Shown here piece by piece: positions 1 through 10,699 of a stretch of DNA of 64,000 nucleotides (its first letter is position 1; every line of letters begins with the position of its first letter). This DNA is from Trichomonas vaginalis G3 (Eukaryota; Parabasalia; Trichomonadida; Trichomonadidae), in NCBI RefSeq assembly GCF_026262505.1, contig NC_067208.1:12843962-12907961 (forward strand). Reading direction: 5' to 3'. The notes beneath the pieces were generated by a model. That model did not search any database. It was not told the DNA's origin and saw only the letters and a list, made by a program, of their open reading frames with translations. Position numbers and translations under genes: made by a program.

Positions 1-309
1 AACTGTGTTGAAAGTTCTTTAAGCTTTAAGATTGAAGGTACGACGCATTTTGTCTTCACTTACGTATTGAAAGAATATGACCGTTATCATAACGAAGTGA
101 ATCAAACACTAATAAAATTTGTAGATAAAAAATTGGTTAACAATGAATATTTTAAACGTGAAGACCCAAACACTGCTGGAGATGATGAAGAATACAGACA
201 AGTTATTGAAAAAAATAACGCAAGATTAGATGCAATAGAAAAGAAGTTTAATGAATGTCTTACAAACACGTATGAATATCTTATGCAGTGGGAAGCCAGA
301 TGGAAATAA
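1..309 (+). CDS. C-terminal part of an unknown charged protein
   Basis: The frame is open from the first base of the window to a TAA at 307-309, so the gene starts outside it. The visible 102 residues are rich in Asp, Glu, Lys and Asn and look largely helical. No membrane segment or catalytic motif is visible. I do not recognise the family. It lies next to a cargo-type repeat region, so it may be another accessory gene of a Maverick-like element, but that is a guess from position. Confidence 0.5.
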   Translation, partial: NCVESSLSFKIEGTTHFVFTYVLKEYDRYHNEVNQTLIKFVDKKLVNNEYFKREDPNTAGDDEEYRQVIEKNNARLDAIEKKFNECLTNTYEYLMQWEARWK

Positions 310-350
310 ATTTACGTCAAATATGCAATTTATAAAATCTTATGTCGACA

Positions 351-423
351 GGCTACGTAGCACAGTGGTCTAAGGTGGTGTTATGGAGGGGTCAGGGTCT
401 GTGGTTCGAACCGCGACAGCGCC
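351..423 (+). tRNA. tRNA-like sequence, probably a degenerate tRNA gene
   Basis: The stretch is 73 nt, the size of a tRNA. It holds a good A-box-like stretch (TAGCACAGTGG at 358-368) and a perfect B-box core (GGTTCGAACC at 403-412). The outermost three acceptor pairs can form (GGC with GCC), but the rest of the acceptor stem and the T stem pair poorly and no clear anticodon loop is seen. It is therefore more likely a tRNA pseudogene or a tRNA-derived promoter than a working tRNA. Confidence 0.4.
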
Positions 424-489
424 GTATTTTCTTATTTTCTTTATTTGTCTTGTTTGTCGTGAATAAAAAGTGTCATAAAAGTGCTCTAT

Positions 490-552
490 CTTCCACGGGA
501 ATAAATAAAAAATTTACTTTATTTCTTCTTTATTTCTTTGTTCCCGTGGAAG
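490..552. repeat. 12-bp perfect inverted repeat with AT-rich loop
   Basis: CTTCCACGGGAA at 490-501 is matched by its perfect complement at 541-552, with a 39-base AT-rich loop. The rest of 424-644 shows no gene I can support. The hairpin could be a terminator-like structure or the remains of element ends. Confidence 0.6.
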
Positions 553-644
553 AAGGGTTTTTGCCGTTTTTTCTCAGCCGAAATCAACGATTTTTTCATT
601 TTTGGAATCCTTAGCAAATGAGGAATCTTTTCTCTCGTGGAAGC

Positions 645-713
645 TTTGACCAAAAATATATTATAGGTGAAGAGGTGAGATTTCACCTCTTTTTTCACCT
701 AATTTTTCACCTC
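645..713. repeat. Solo palindromic end module (GGTGA type)
   Basis: This matches the left end of the family A cassette that follows at 902-975: it begins with GACCAAAAATATA and continues into a long imperfect palindrome built from GGTGAA and TTCACC blocks. It has no partner in the opposite orientation nearby, so it looks like a leftover or duplicated cassette end. Two small triloop hairpins (715-727 and 729-743) follow it directly. Confidence 0.6.
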
Positions 714-747
714 AGCCGCTAAGCGGCGAGACCCAAAGGGTCTTGAC

Positions 748-897
748 TTTGTCATAACTTCTTCGTAAATGCTTTGTCATAACTTCTTCGTAAATGCTTT
801 GTCATAACTTCTTCGTAAATGCTTTGTCATAACTTCTTCGTAAATGCCTTGTCAAGATTTCATCGTAAATGCTTTGTCATGACTTCTTCGTAAATGA
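748..897. repeat. 25-bp tandem repeat array, about six units
   Basis: The unit is TTTGTCATAACTTCTTCGTA plus AATGC, repeated about six times with small changes in the last units. Related 25-bp arrays flank the second family A cassette (29,711-30,005 and 31,651-31,975). They are always next to the palindromic cassette ends, so they belong to the same mobile cargo system. Confidence 0.75.
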
Positions 898-901
898 GTG
901 T

Positions 902-2096
902 AAATGACCAAAAATATAATTTAGGTGAAGAGGTGAGATTTCACCTCTTTTTTCACCTAATTTTTCACCTCTTTTTTTCACAAGCGTTTTACATGAATTG
1001 TACGATGTATATTTGAAATCCTAAACAGTTTTGTAGCTTCTATTTCTTCGCTGAGGATATCAAAAGTTTTAACAATGCCGAAAGTCTCTTTATATTTCTT
1101 CTTGACGTCAGATAGAAGGAAATCTTCTACTGTTGGATAGTTTTTGTTCAGAAATGCTAACATGTCCATTTTATCTTCTGCTGGCTTTTCTGCTTCTTTC
1201 TTTAAGTCTGCATAGTCGTTTCGCATTCTTTCTATCTCTTTGACGGAGTAGTTATATTTCCTTATTGCTGCTTTACATTTTGAACATTGTGGGTTCATTT
1301 TTGCATTATACATTGAAATTTGACCTGCTAGAACAACTAAAGCGTCAATTGCTCTCTTCATCTCAAACATAGCGGGTCTTAGTTGTTCGTTCCATACTTT
1401 GCCTCTTCTATCTTTATCTCTTATTTCCCAAACACATTCAGCAACTAACGAAACAAAGTTGTCGTAGGTCTTAAATTCTTCAGATTTATATATGTCAGAA
1501 ACATTCTTATATACCATATCGCAATCTTTGTCCATAACTTTATGGTTGCAATGAAAACCAAGGAATTCATAATTTACTTTACGTATGAACTTCTTTATTT
1601 CTACTGAGTCAGTTGCTTTGACTTCAATTTCGTCGAATTCAGGAATAGTTAGTTTTTGATGCTGAATTTCAGGTAGTTTAGGTAAATGGTCGATGAGGTC
1701 CTGCATTTCATAAAGATACTGTTCATTTGTTTCATCTTTCGCACTACAGTCTAAATTACTTGTTAAAAGTTCCTGCTTAATTTTTTGTATTTTTGTTTCG
1801 AAAGTAAATGAAGAAGGAATGAAGCTTTCCATCTCTACTAACATAGATGTTGGATTCATGACTAACGAGTTTGGTGAAGTTGTTGTGGACAGAGTCCCGC
1901 CGTTCGCGGCTTGAATTGTTGTTGTGCCGATTGTTGAAATCATATCTTTTATACAAAATAAAAAATAAATAAAATAAAAACTAACTTTATTTTTTCTATC
2001 TTAAGGAAATTCACGAAAATTCAAGAGGTGAAAAATTAGGTGAAAAAAGAGGTGAAATCTCACCTCTTCACCTATAATATATTTTTGGTCATTTAC
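902..2096. mobile_element. Inverted-repeat cassette 1 carrying a family A gene
   Basis: Both ends carry the same ~70-bp module in inverted orientation: TGACCAAAAATATAATTTAG at the left edge and its complement near 2,096. Each end contains a long palindrome made of GGTGA/TCACC blocks. A single gene (978-1943, minus) fills the space between. Two more cassettes of the same plan lie at 30,468-31,650 and 56,093-57,337. No transposase is inside, so movement would need one in trans, or the ends act in recombination. Target-site duplications were not identified with certainty. Confidence 0.65.
978..1943 (-). CDS. Family A cargo protein, copy 1 (unknown function)
   Basis: The protein has 321 residues and begins MISTIGTT. 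It shows no signal peptide or membrane segment. Cysteines and a histidine near residue 125 (FHCNH, then DKDC) and a CSKC pair near residue 220 suggest a metal site. The middle is helical and charged, and the last ~15 residues end in HVKRL and differ between copies. Homologues lie at 30,544-31,482 and 56,300-57,241. This copy has an extra eight-residue in-frame stretch near residue 12 that coincides with a GC-rich mini-hairpin (1897-1909). Upstream is a TTTTATTTTGTATAAAAG promoter-like stretch shared with copy 3. I do not recognise the family. Its place beside KilA-N genes suggests a regulatory or virus-host conflict role. Confidence 0.8.
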   Translation of the reverse strand: MISTIGTTTIQAANGGTLSTTTSPNSLVMNPTSMLVEMESFIPSSFTFETKIQKIKQELLTSNLDCSAKDETNEQYLYEMQDLIDHLPKLPEIQHQKLTIPEFDEIEVKATDSVEIKKFIRKVNYEFLGFHCNHKVMDKDCDMVYKNVSDIYKSEEFKTYDNFVSLVAECVWEIRDKDRRGKVWNEQLRPAMFEMKRAIDALVVLAGQISMYNAKMNPQCSKCKAAIRKYNYSVKEIERMRNDYADLKKEAEKPAEDKMDMLAFLNKNYPTVEDFLLSDVKKKYKETFGIVKTFDILSEEIEATKLFRISNIHRTIHVKRL

Positions 2097-2111
2097 ATCC
2101 AACGAAAAAGT

Positions 2112-3197
2112 TTAGAAGAATTTTCTTATTCTTTCTGGCATGTTTTTATCTTTCCAGTACTCCCGCTCTAATGGTCCCAGATGAGTTGGCTTCGACTCTC
2201 TCAAGTTCTTAGATGGTATAACATCTTCAACACCTCCTTCATATCTTACTTTATAAGTGTCATCGTTTATGTTGTAGCCAAGTATTTCAATAACCACTCC
2301 TCGCTTTGCTTCGTCAATGGTTTCAGCAAGTTTGCCATTACTACTTTCAACTAACTTATGTCGAGGGTAAAATGCTATGGAGTCGTCAGCAGCTTTTATA
2401 AGATATCCATTACCTTGTGTAGAGTCTACGATATAATAGTTTCTACTTAACCTTAAACGTTTCTTTGTCAACGGTTTGTCGTCAAGAACTACACGAACTT
2501 TTGTTCCAGGAATGAGAGTAAATTGTGTTGAATTTCTGATATTTTGTGTTTGGCTTCGTTTCTTTTGTATATACTTTTCTTCTTGTTGTTGTGTCATTGA
2601 ATTTGGTGTATGTCCTGTTGTAGAATGTGTTGAGGAATTATATACTTCGAGAAAATGTTTCATTGTTTCTTCGGTAAAGTCTCGCTCTTGATTTAAATCT
2701 CTGAGCGTTCTTATGAAGCGGTTTATGATGCCGAGTATGTTATGGTTATGGTCTTCAGTAGTGTAGTGAGTTATGTTATGCTTAATGAGAAAATCTGTGA
2801 TTTCATTGCTGAGGTATGCACTGTCTTGGTCTGATGTTAAAGTACTTGGGTTATGTTCTGCTACAAACTTTTGTAAAACTCTTAACACTTCACGAGTTCC
2901 TTTATTTTTCATTGGATATGCATATGCTTTACGAGTGTTAACATTTATGAAGATGAGGAATGGTTTATGTCCTCCTTTTCTGCTTTGAATGAGAGTGTCA
3001 AATTGGTATGCGTCAGGAGTGTTGGAGTAAATTGGTAAAAAGTAGTCGTAAGGGTTTATTTTTGTTTGATGTACAACATTTTTGTCAAAGAACCTTTTCA
3101 CTTCAGCTCTGTTAGTAAATCCCCAACTCTTTGCAGCTTCATTGAATTTCTTAAATGACCTCCATGGATGTTGTTCGAATACTTCTTTCAAGCTCAT
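2112..3197 (-). CDS. Retroviral-type (rve) integrase of Element 1
   Basis: The 361-residue protein has an RNase H-like integrase core at about residues 60-190: the first acidic strand around YQFDTLI, the second around TSDQDSAYL, and the helix with RFIRTLRDLN typical of the Maverick integrase core. The C-terminal part (about residues 295-335, around YKVRYEGG) resembles a chromodomain-like or Tudor-like barrel, as in many Polinton integrases. It would insert the element into host DNA. A different integrase of the same superfamily is in Element 2 (49,615-50,574). Confidence 0.85.
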   Translation of the reverse strand: MSLKEVFEQHPWRSFKKFNEAAKSWGFTNRAEVKRFFDKNVVHQTKINPYDYFLPIYSNTPDAYQFDTLIQSRKGGHKPFLIFINVNTRKAYAYPMKNKGTREVLRVLQKFVAEHNPSTLTSDQDSAYLSNEITDFLIKHNITHYTTEDHNHNILGIINRFIRTLRDLNQERDFTEETMKHFLEVYNSSTHSTTGHTPNSMTQQQEEKYIQKKRSQTQNIRNSTQFTLIPGTKVRVVLDDKPLTKKRLRLSRNYYIVDSTQGNGYLIKAADDSIAFYPRHKLVESSNGKLAETIDEAKRGVVIEILGYNINDDTYKVRYEGGVEDVIPSKNLRESKPTHLGPLEREYWKDKNMPERIRKFF

Positions 3198-3257
3198 TTA
3201 TGTAAAGTTAAAGATTTTATTCAAGACGGTAAGTCCGCAAAGCAGGCTCAAGCGCGT

Positions 3258-6200
3258 TCATTGAACGCGGTACCATGCGAATATAGTCACAAATGGTGGC
3301 ATATAATCTTCACCCGAGCCTGTTGGATTTGTTGTGAAAGTGTGTGAATGATTTCCTGTGGTTCCACAGAAAATACCTGTGCTTGAATCTACTGGGTCAC
3401 TTGAAATATCATATCTATGCATTCCCTGTCTATCCGAACCTGCTGCAAGATTTGTATAACCTCTTTTTGTTATTGAATGTGAATGACTACCTGTTGTGTT
3501 TGTAGTTCCTGTATGAGTGTGCGGTGGAAGGTTTGCTTCTTTAATTTTCTTCGAACCACCTGTTTGCTTTGAAGAGTTCGCACAGTATAAGAATTTATCT
3601 ACAATCTGCTCCCACGTACCGAAACCCAGAACTGTTGCTGGATTTATTGAGTTCATTGACGTATAAATAGAGCCTGCAGGATATAATGTTTGAAGTATTT
3701 CAGTCTTTAATGTTTGAAGCTCTGTTTTGTCAGCCTTCTTGTCATATAAATCTTGAGCAGTGAATTTAATATTATGTTCATCCTTCATGACATAAACATC
3801 TTTACATCTAATGTTTCTCATCGTCGTTATGTTTTCCTCCGATGTTAAACCTTGTGGAAAGTTAGGAGGTTTACAATATAATACATCCCCATCAGGTTCT
3901 TCAACCGTTCCTTCAATACTTTCTATAGCAACAGTTGTAAAACTTGTATGTGTATGGTTCTTGTCTGCTTTCTTCTCTAACATTGCTGGTAGTTCATGGG
4001 TTTCAAAGTTTCTGGCATGACCTTCAATGTTCATACATTTACTATTTAAGGAGTTTAGTGTATCTTTTACGCTTGTACTTGGATTTTCTAATGGTGCACT
4101 TGAACCAAGGGTATAGTTCAATATTATGTCGTCTGCTCTAACAGTAGTGAAGGATTTATGTGTATGGTTCTTGTCGGCTTTACTGTCTAATGTAGCTTGA
4201 AGTTCATTTATATCGGAGATGTTGTGTTTATGAGATTTCAAAACTTTGTTCATTGCTTCGAGTTCAACTTTGTCAGCTTTACTTTTAATAGCATCTTCAA
4301 ACGTTATTTTTGACTTAACTCTCAAAGTAAATCTTGGTTCAACTAATACACCTTTAACAGAGAAAGTAGAGGCATAAATTTCATCGTTATAACTAAATGC
4401 TTCTGGTGCTTTACCCGTGTCATACTGTACAGTACAGCTTATGTCATAACCTTTAGCACGAATGTATTTATATCTTCTTTCATTGGGGTCTTCCGTCTTC
4501 ACTTCATCACTTCGTGTTAAATATCCATGGTAGTCCGTTATAATCTGTTCGTCTGAAGTTATATAATGAACGTGGTTCTTGACTTTATCACTCAGAGCTA
4601 AAAGCTCATTTTTGTTTGCTTTTTCGGCTAATTTCTCATTAACATCATTCACTTCTAATTCAACTCTTCCGCCAGAACTCTTATTATCATTAATCTTTTT
4701 CATTAATTCGGTAATTACGTCATAAAGACTATATTCTGTTTTCGGTTTTGTAAATAATGAGTCAAAATTTCTTTTCATCATTACATCGCTGACATTAATG
4801 ATATCACCAATTCCTTTTTCATTTATTCTCTTCATTAATTCTGCAATAATGACGAATATATAATCTGTTAATTTATTCTCTTCATCGAGGGTTATAGAAT
4901 GTTTTGAAATTGAATCATTAACTCCTCTAAATAAATCAATAACTTCAGGATACACGTTTTTAATGTCTCGAATAACCCGACCAGTATCCTGTTGTTCATG
5001 TTCTTCGTTCCCGTCGTTACGTGGTTTTATATCTCTAACCATCATCAACGCAGCCATAACCGGAGGGTTTGTTGCTACCTGTTCGAAAATCCGTCCGTTA
5101 TGTATGGTATATCTAAATAATTTCTTTGTGTTTGTTAAAACATTTGAAACAAGTCTTTTAAAACCATCTACAAAATTTCCTGTTTCACCTAATGTTCTTG
5201 CAGCATTTACAAGCTCACCCATTCCCGCTTTTGACCCCAAAAACGTCCATATTGCATTTATTTCACTCTGTATTGTTGTCCATTCAGCAAAATTAATACC
5301 CGCATTCGCTAAGCTGAAAATGAAATTCAGTGGATCGAACTTAATTCCACCTTCTTTTTCAATTTCAACGAACTCACTAACATGAGATTTTAAATATTCT
5401 TTCGTTAAAATTGTTTTCCCCGATGTTATGTCATTAACGAAACTATCACCGTCAAAAGTTAACGAATTCAATTTCGTCGTTGATGCTTTTATTTCATACA
5501 CCGCTTTATCGATAGTTTTTGGCTCACCTTCTTTAGAAGCATATGAAACATTAATGAATGAATTATATGTATTCATGAATGAATTAAAATCAATGATTTT
5601 CATTAATGACGCCTTTAATGATTCATTAACTGTTGAATCCCTTAAAGTAATTAATGAACTGTCATGGGCTTCGCCCTGGTCGCTTTGCGACTTTATGAAA
5701 GGTACACTGCAAACCGTCGAGTTTGGATCAAATGCTGTAGTTGGTGCAGGAATATTAATGATATAAGTCATTAAATCATTAAGTGACGTAAATAATGTTG
5801 TCGTTTTTGATTTAATTTCTTTAGCATCTGTTATATATGGTAATTTTATTTCTGTAGTTTCTGAATTAAAGATATTCGCTAAAATGTTTTGTAAACTGTT
5901 TTGAACAGCTGTGTAAACCGTTGAATTCGGAACTCTTACGATTTCACCATCCTTAATAAAAGGCATTGTACATGGCGTAGTGCTTGGGTCAAATCTTTCG
6001 GGATTATAATTCAACATATATTCTAACGCTTCATGAACAGACTTATATACTGTTGTGTCGTTCTTCATGACAACTTCACCATTTACAATGAATGGCATAG
6101 TGCATGGAGTTTAAAATGGGGTCAAACTTTTCATAGTCCTTCCATGTTATGTATTTCTCGGTATTTCCATCACTGATAACAATATATTTGTCAGTAAGTG

Positions 6201-6270
6201 TGAGAGAGTATTGACCAAAATATAAACGTTTAGCTCTGTCAGCTTCATACGCATATGCAGCTATACTCAT
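3258..6270 (-). pseudogene. Tail-fibre-like protein with collar tip, copy 1 (broken)
   Basis: This very long structural gene contains many HTH-type repeats (KADKNHTHKSF) that build trimeric fibre shafts. It ends in a phage tail-collar-like tip with GSIYTSMN, FGTWEQIVD, PPHTHTGT and YMPPFVT motifs, as in phage short tail fibres and baseplate gp10/gp12-type proteins. Such a protein would serve receptor binding on a capsid. The gene has about one break. It is nearly identical over most of its length to the second fibre gene at 7317-9905. Its coding end lies in a perfect 7-bp triloop hairpin (3253-3269). Confidence 0.8.
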
Positions 6271-6289
6271 ATTTTAATAGAATAAAATG

Positions 6290-7316
6290 TTGTTCTATTT
6301 GCAAAGTACAGACCCAAACGAATACGGGACAGTAAAACTACAAACAAAACTTAGGTCTACAGAATGAGCCACTTGCATTCAGAATGGTTGACTTTAATAC
6401 TATTGCTTCATTCGTTATAACTGACGAAACAGATTTCATGGAGCTTGAAATAGATGGAAAGAAGCACGAAATAAGATTTCACAATAATGTAGAATATAAG
6501 ATGGAAAACATTAGCTGGAGTGTTAAATGCTCTCAATAAATACTACACACCGATTCATTCCCTGTCTATCTCGAACACGCTGCAAGATTTGTATAACCTC
6601 TTTTTGTTATTGAATGTGAATGGTTTCCTTCCACAGAGTTCTTCCACTGAACTATGCATATGTGAAGGAAGGTTTTCATACTATTTTTTGAACCTCCATC
6701 TCATTGACTGCGTATTCGTGTAGAATGGAAACTTGTCAACTATTTCATACCATCTACCACCAAATAAAGTGTTTTGGATTATTGGATCATAGACTATAAC
6801 AGCTCCTATAGGATTATTAAATCATATATGCTCATAACTCTATAAACATATTCTAAAGAACTTATGTCATTAAATACCATTTGGAATGTATCTCCCGGAT
6901 GAAATGTGTGCATTTGTTCCACTTTTATAATGTAATGTTAGTTCAATAGAATTATCCAAGAAAAATTCAAAAGTATCTGGTTGAAGACCTCTAACAAATT
7001 AAATGGAGTTGCTGTTCACCATTATAATTCTGTTGTAAATTCATTGTATTGGTTTCGAAAATTTCTTTGTTAGTTCTGCATCCACATAAGTTTTATCTGC
7101 TTTTCTTGTCTAACATTGCTGGTAGTTCATATGCTTCAAAAGTTTCTGCATGATCTTCGGATTCCTGCAACTCTTATCTAAATTGTTAAGAGTATCTTTA
7201 CCTTGCTACTCGGATTCCTAATGGTGCACTTGAACCAAGGTCAAAGTTCAATATTATGTCGTCTGCTCTAACAGTAGTGAAGGATTTATGTGTATGGTTC
7301 TTTGTCTGCTTTCTTG
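6290..7316. pseudogene. Ruined duplicate of the penton-like gene start and a fibre tip
   Basis: The first ~270 bases repeat the start of the penton-like gene found at 9923. The rest (about 6,560-7,316) resembles parts of fibre genes, including tip and shaft pieces, mixed with unrelated AT-rich sequence. Breaks are many. It reads as the scar of a tandem duplication of the fibre plus penton unit and of exchange between fibre alleles. Confidence 0.65.
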
Positions 7317-9905
7317 TCATATGAATCTTGAAGCAGTGAATTTAATATTATGTTCATCCTTCATGACATAAACATCTTTACATCTAATGTTTCTCATCGT
7401 CGTTATGTCGTCATCCGATGTTAAACCTTGTGGAAAGTTAGGAGGTTTACAATATAATGCAGCCGCGTGCGGCGGGGCTCCGCCCTCCCCACCAGTTTCT
7501 TCAACCGTTCCTTCAATACTTTCTATAGCAACAGTTGTGAAGGATTTATGTGTATGGTTCTTGTCTGCTTTCTTATCTAACATTGCTGGTAGTTCATGTG
7601 CTTCAAAGTTTCTGGCATGACTTTCAATGTTCCTGCAACTGTTATCTAAACTGTTAAGAGTATCTTTTACGCTTGTACTTGGATTTTCTAATGGTGCACT
7701 TGAACCAAGGTCAAAGTTCAATATTATGTCGTCTGCTCTAACAGTAGTGAAGGATTTATGTGTATGGTTCTTGTCAGCTTTACTGTCTAAAGAAGTTTGA
7801 AGTTCATTTATATCGGAGATGTTGTGTTTATGAGATTTCAAAACTTTGTTCGTTGCGTCAAGTTCAACTTTGTCAGCTTTACTTTTAATAGCATCTTCAA
7901 ACGTTATTTTTGCCTTAACTCTTAACATAAATCTTGGTTCAACTAATACACCATTAACAGAGAAAGTAGAGGCATAAATTTCATCGTTATAACTAAATGC
8001 TTCTGGTGCTTTACCTGTGTCATACTGTACAGTACAGCTTATGTCATAACCTTTAGCACGAATGTATTTATATCTTCTTTCATTAACATTTTTTGTCTTC
8101 GCTTCATCACTTCGTGTTAAATATCCATGGTAGTCCGTTATAATCTGTTCGTCTGAAGTTATATAATGAACGTGGTTTTTATCTGCTTTTTCGGCTAATT
8201 TCTCATTAACATCATTCACTTCTAATTCAACTCTTCCGCCAGAACTCTTATTATCATTAATCTTTTTCATTAATTCGGTAATTACGTCATAAAGACTATA
8301 TTCTGTTTTCGGTTTTGTAAATAATGAGTCAAAATTTCTTTTCATCATTACATCGCTGACATTAATGATATCACCAATTCCTTTTTCATTTATTCTCTTC
8401 ATTAATTCTGCAATAATGACGAATATATAATCTGTTAATTTATTCTCTTCATCGAGGGTTATAGAATGTTTTGAAATTGAATCATTAACTCCTCTAAATA
8501 AATCAATAACTTCAGGATACACGTTTTTAATGTCTTGAATAACCCGACCAGTATCCTCGCCACTATGTGGCTCTGAGCCCGTTGGGCTCTGTTGTTCATG
8601 TTCTTCGTTCCCGTCGTTACGTGGTTTTATATCTCTAACCATCATCAACGCAGCCATAACCGGAGGGTTTGTTGCTACCTGTTCGAAAATCCGTCCGTTA
8701 TGTATGGTATATCTAAATAATTTCTTTGTGTTTGTTAAAACATTTGAAACAAGTCTTTTAAAACCATCTACAAAATTTCCTGTTTCACCTAATGTTCTTG
8801 CAGCATTTACAAGCTCACCCATTCCCGCTTTTGACCCCAAAAACGTCCATATTGCATTTATTTCACTCTGTATAGTTGTCCATTCAGCGAAACTAACACC
8901 CGCATTCGCTAAGCTGAAAATGAAATTCAGTGGATCGAACTTAATTCCACCTTCTTTTTCAATTTCAACGAACTCACTAACATGAGATTTTAAATATTCT
9001 TTCGTTAAAATTGTTTTCCCCGATGTTATGTCATTAACGAAACTATCACCGTCAAAAGTTAACGAATTCAATTTCGTCGTTGATGCTTTTATTTCATACA
9101 CCGCTTTATCGATAGTTTTTGGCTCACCTTCTTTAGAAGCATATGAAACATTAATGAATGAATTATATGTATTCGTGAATGAATTAAAATCAATGATTTT
9201 CATTAATGACGCCTTTAATGATTCATTAACTGTTGAATCCCTTAAAACAATTAATGAACTGTCATGGGCTTCGCCCTGGTCGCTTCGGTCTGAAAGACCT
9301 TCAGGACTCAAAGAGTCCGTTTGCGACTTTATGAAAGGTACACTGCAAACCGTCGAGTTTGGATCAAATGCTGTAGTTGGTGCAGGAATATTAATGATAT
9401 AAGTCATTAAATCATTAAGTGACGTAAATAATGTTGTCGTTTTTGATTTAATTTCTTTAGCATCTGTTATATATGGTAATTTTATTTCTGTAGTTTCTGA
9501 ATTAAAGATATTCGCTAAAATGTTTTGTAAACTGTTTTGAACAGCTGTGTAAACCGTTGAATTCGGAACTCTTACGATTTCACCATCCTTAATAAAAGGC
9601 ATTGTACATGACGTAGTGCTTGGGTCAAATCTTTCGGGATTATAATTCAACATATATTCTAACGCTTCATATACAGACCTATAAACAGTTGTGTCGTTCT
9701 TCATGACAACTTCACCATTTACAATGAATGGCATAGTGCATGGAGTTAAAATAGGGTCAAACTTTTCATAGTCCTTCCATGTTATGTATTTCTCGGTATT
9801 TCCATCAGAAATAACAATATATTTGTCAGTAAGTGTGAGAGAGTATTGACCAAAATATAAACGTTTAGCTCTGTCAGCTTCATACGCATATGCAGCAATA
9901 CTCAT
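7317..9905 (-). CDS. Tail-fibre-like protein, copy 2
   Basis: The open frame has 862 residues and begins MSIAAYAYEADRAKRLYFGQ. The N-terminal half is a repeated capsid-attachment-like region and the C-terminal half is a shaft with several KADKNHTHKSF repeats. No collar tip is present in this frame, unlike copy 1. It contains three in-frame extra stretches relative to copy 1, each coinciding with GC-rich triloop hairpins (7462-7484, 8560-8589, 9287-9318). It is divergent from the penton-like gene at 9923, with 17 bases between starts, so both likely share one bidirectional promoter. Confidence 0.75.
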   Translation of the reverse strand: MSIAAYAYEADRAKRLYFGQYSLTLTDKYIVISDGNTEKYITWKDYEKFDPILTPCTMPFIVNGEVVMKNDTTVYRSVYEALEYMLNYNPERFDPSTTSCTMPFIKDGEIVRVPNSTVYTAVQNSLQNILANIFNSETTEIKLPYITDAKEIKSKTTTLFTSLNDLMTYIINIPAPTTAFDPNSTVCSVPFIKSQTDSLSPEGLSDRSDQGEAHDSSLIVLRDSTVNESLKASLMKIIDFNSFTNTYNSFINVSYASKEGEPKTIDKAVYEIKASTTKLNSLTFDGDSFVNDITSGKTILTKEYLKSHVSEFVEIEKEGGIKFDPLNFIFSLANAGVSFAEWTTIQSEINAIWTFLGSKAGMGELVNAARTLGETGNFVDGFKRLVSNVLTNTKKLFRYTIHNGRIFEQVATNPPVMAALMMVRDIKPRNDGNEEHEQQSPTGSEPHSGEDTGRVIQDIKNVYPEVIDLFRGVNDSISKHSITLDEENKLTDYIFVIIAELMKRINEKGIGDIINVSDVMMKRNFDSLFTKPKTEYSLYDVITELMKKINDNKSSGGRVELEVNDVNEKLAEKADKNHVHYITSDEQIITDYHGYLTRSDEAKTKNVNERRYKYIRAKGYDISCTVQYDTGKAPEAFSYNDEIYASTFSVNGVLVEPRFMLRVKAKITFEDAIKSKADKVELDATNKVLKSHKHNISDINELQTSLDSKADKNHTHKSFTTVRADDIILNFDLGSSAPLENPSTSVKDTLNSLDNSCRNIESHARNFEAHELPAMLDKKADKNHTHKSFTTVAIESIEGTVEETGGEGGAPPHAAALYCKPPNFPQGLTSDDDITTMRNIRCKDVYVMKDEHNIKFTASRFI

Positions 9906-9922
9906 ATTTTAATGAGAATAAA

Positions 9923-10699
9923 ATGTTGTTCTATTTGCAAAGTACAGACCCAAACGAATACGGGACAGTAAAGCTACAAACAAACTTAGGTCTTCAGAAT
10001 GAAGCGCTTGCTTTCAGAGTTGTTGACTTCAATACTATCGCTTCATTCGTTATAACAGATGAAACAGATTTCATGGAGCTTGAAATAGATGGAAAGAAGC
10101 ACGAAATAAGATTTCACAATAATGTAGAATATAAGATGGAAACATTAGCTGGAGTGTTAAATGCGCTCATAAATACTACAATAAACAAGGAGAACGAAGA
10201 AAACTTAATGAATGTTAAACTTATTGCAGGAGTTTTGAAGTTCAGTTATGCGAAGGAGTTTAAGATAACACGAATGAGTCATAGAGTTCAATTGCTTCTG
10301 GGAGCATACCATATGACATGTCCTTTGAAAAGTGTTGACAAAACGATTGAGATGAAATCTGTTCCATACGTATGTTATGGTAATTGTTTATACGTTGAGT
10401 CAAAAATAGCTAATGTCACAGGTATTTCAGGAGTTAATAGTAAAGGTTCAGTAGAATATAAATCCTTCTGTTATGCAGTCAATTCAATGTTCATTCCAAA
10501 CGTTCCTGTCATAGTAACTCATTTAGGTAAATGGGTTCGCATTAGTCCTCATAATTTGAAAGACATGCAATTCAGACTTGTTGACTTTCAAGGAGAGCCT
10601 GTAGAACTGAAGGCACCAGTGCGAATGACTGTTGAAGTTGACTTTTTAGAAAATATTAAATGCAACAGCTTACAAGAGAACTCAGAGCTAAAAATATAA
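9923..10699 (+). CDS. Penton-like minor capsid protein 1 of Element 1
   Basis: The start is placed at the ATG after GAGAATAAA, giving about 258 residues. The C-terminal part (FRLVDFQGEPVELKAPV followed by a beta strand) has the pattern L-x-D-xx-G-x-P-v seen at the end of Polinton and virophage penton-like jelly-roll proteins. It would form the capsid vertex together with the fibre gene that shares its promoter region. The family call rests on this fold pattern and context, not on strong identity. Confidence 0.6.
   Translation: MLFYLQSTDPNEYGTVKLQTNLGLQNEALAFRVVDFNTIASFVITDETDFMELEIDGKKHEIRFHNNVEYKMETLAGVLNALINTTINKENEENLMNVKLIAGVLKFSYAKEFKITRMSHRVQLLLGAYHMTCPLKSVDKTIEMKSVPYVCYGNCLYVESKIANVTGISGVNSKGSVEYKSFCYAVNSMFIPNVPVIVTHLGKWVRISPHNLKDMQFRLVDFQGEPVELKAPVRMTVEVDFLENIKCNSLQENSELKI

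Noticed and set aside
342-614. 90-codon reading frame from 342
   Set aside because: It runs through the tRNA-like sequence and an inverted repeat, with no promoter motif and low-complexity Phe-rich product.
2112-3197. LTR retrotransposon origin of the integrases
   Set aside because: No reverse transcriptase, protease, gag or LTR is present; neighbours are Maverick capsid and ATPase genes.
4963-5385. Plus-strand reading frames opposite the fibre genes
   Set aside because: They are antisense shadows that occur identically opposite both fibre copies; no start motif.
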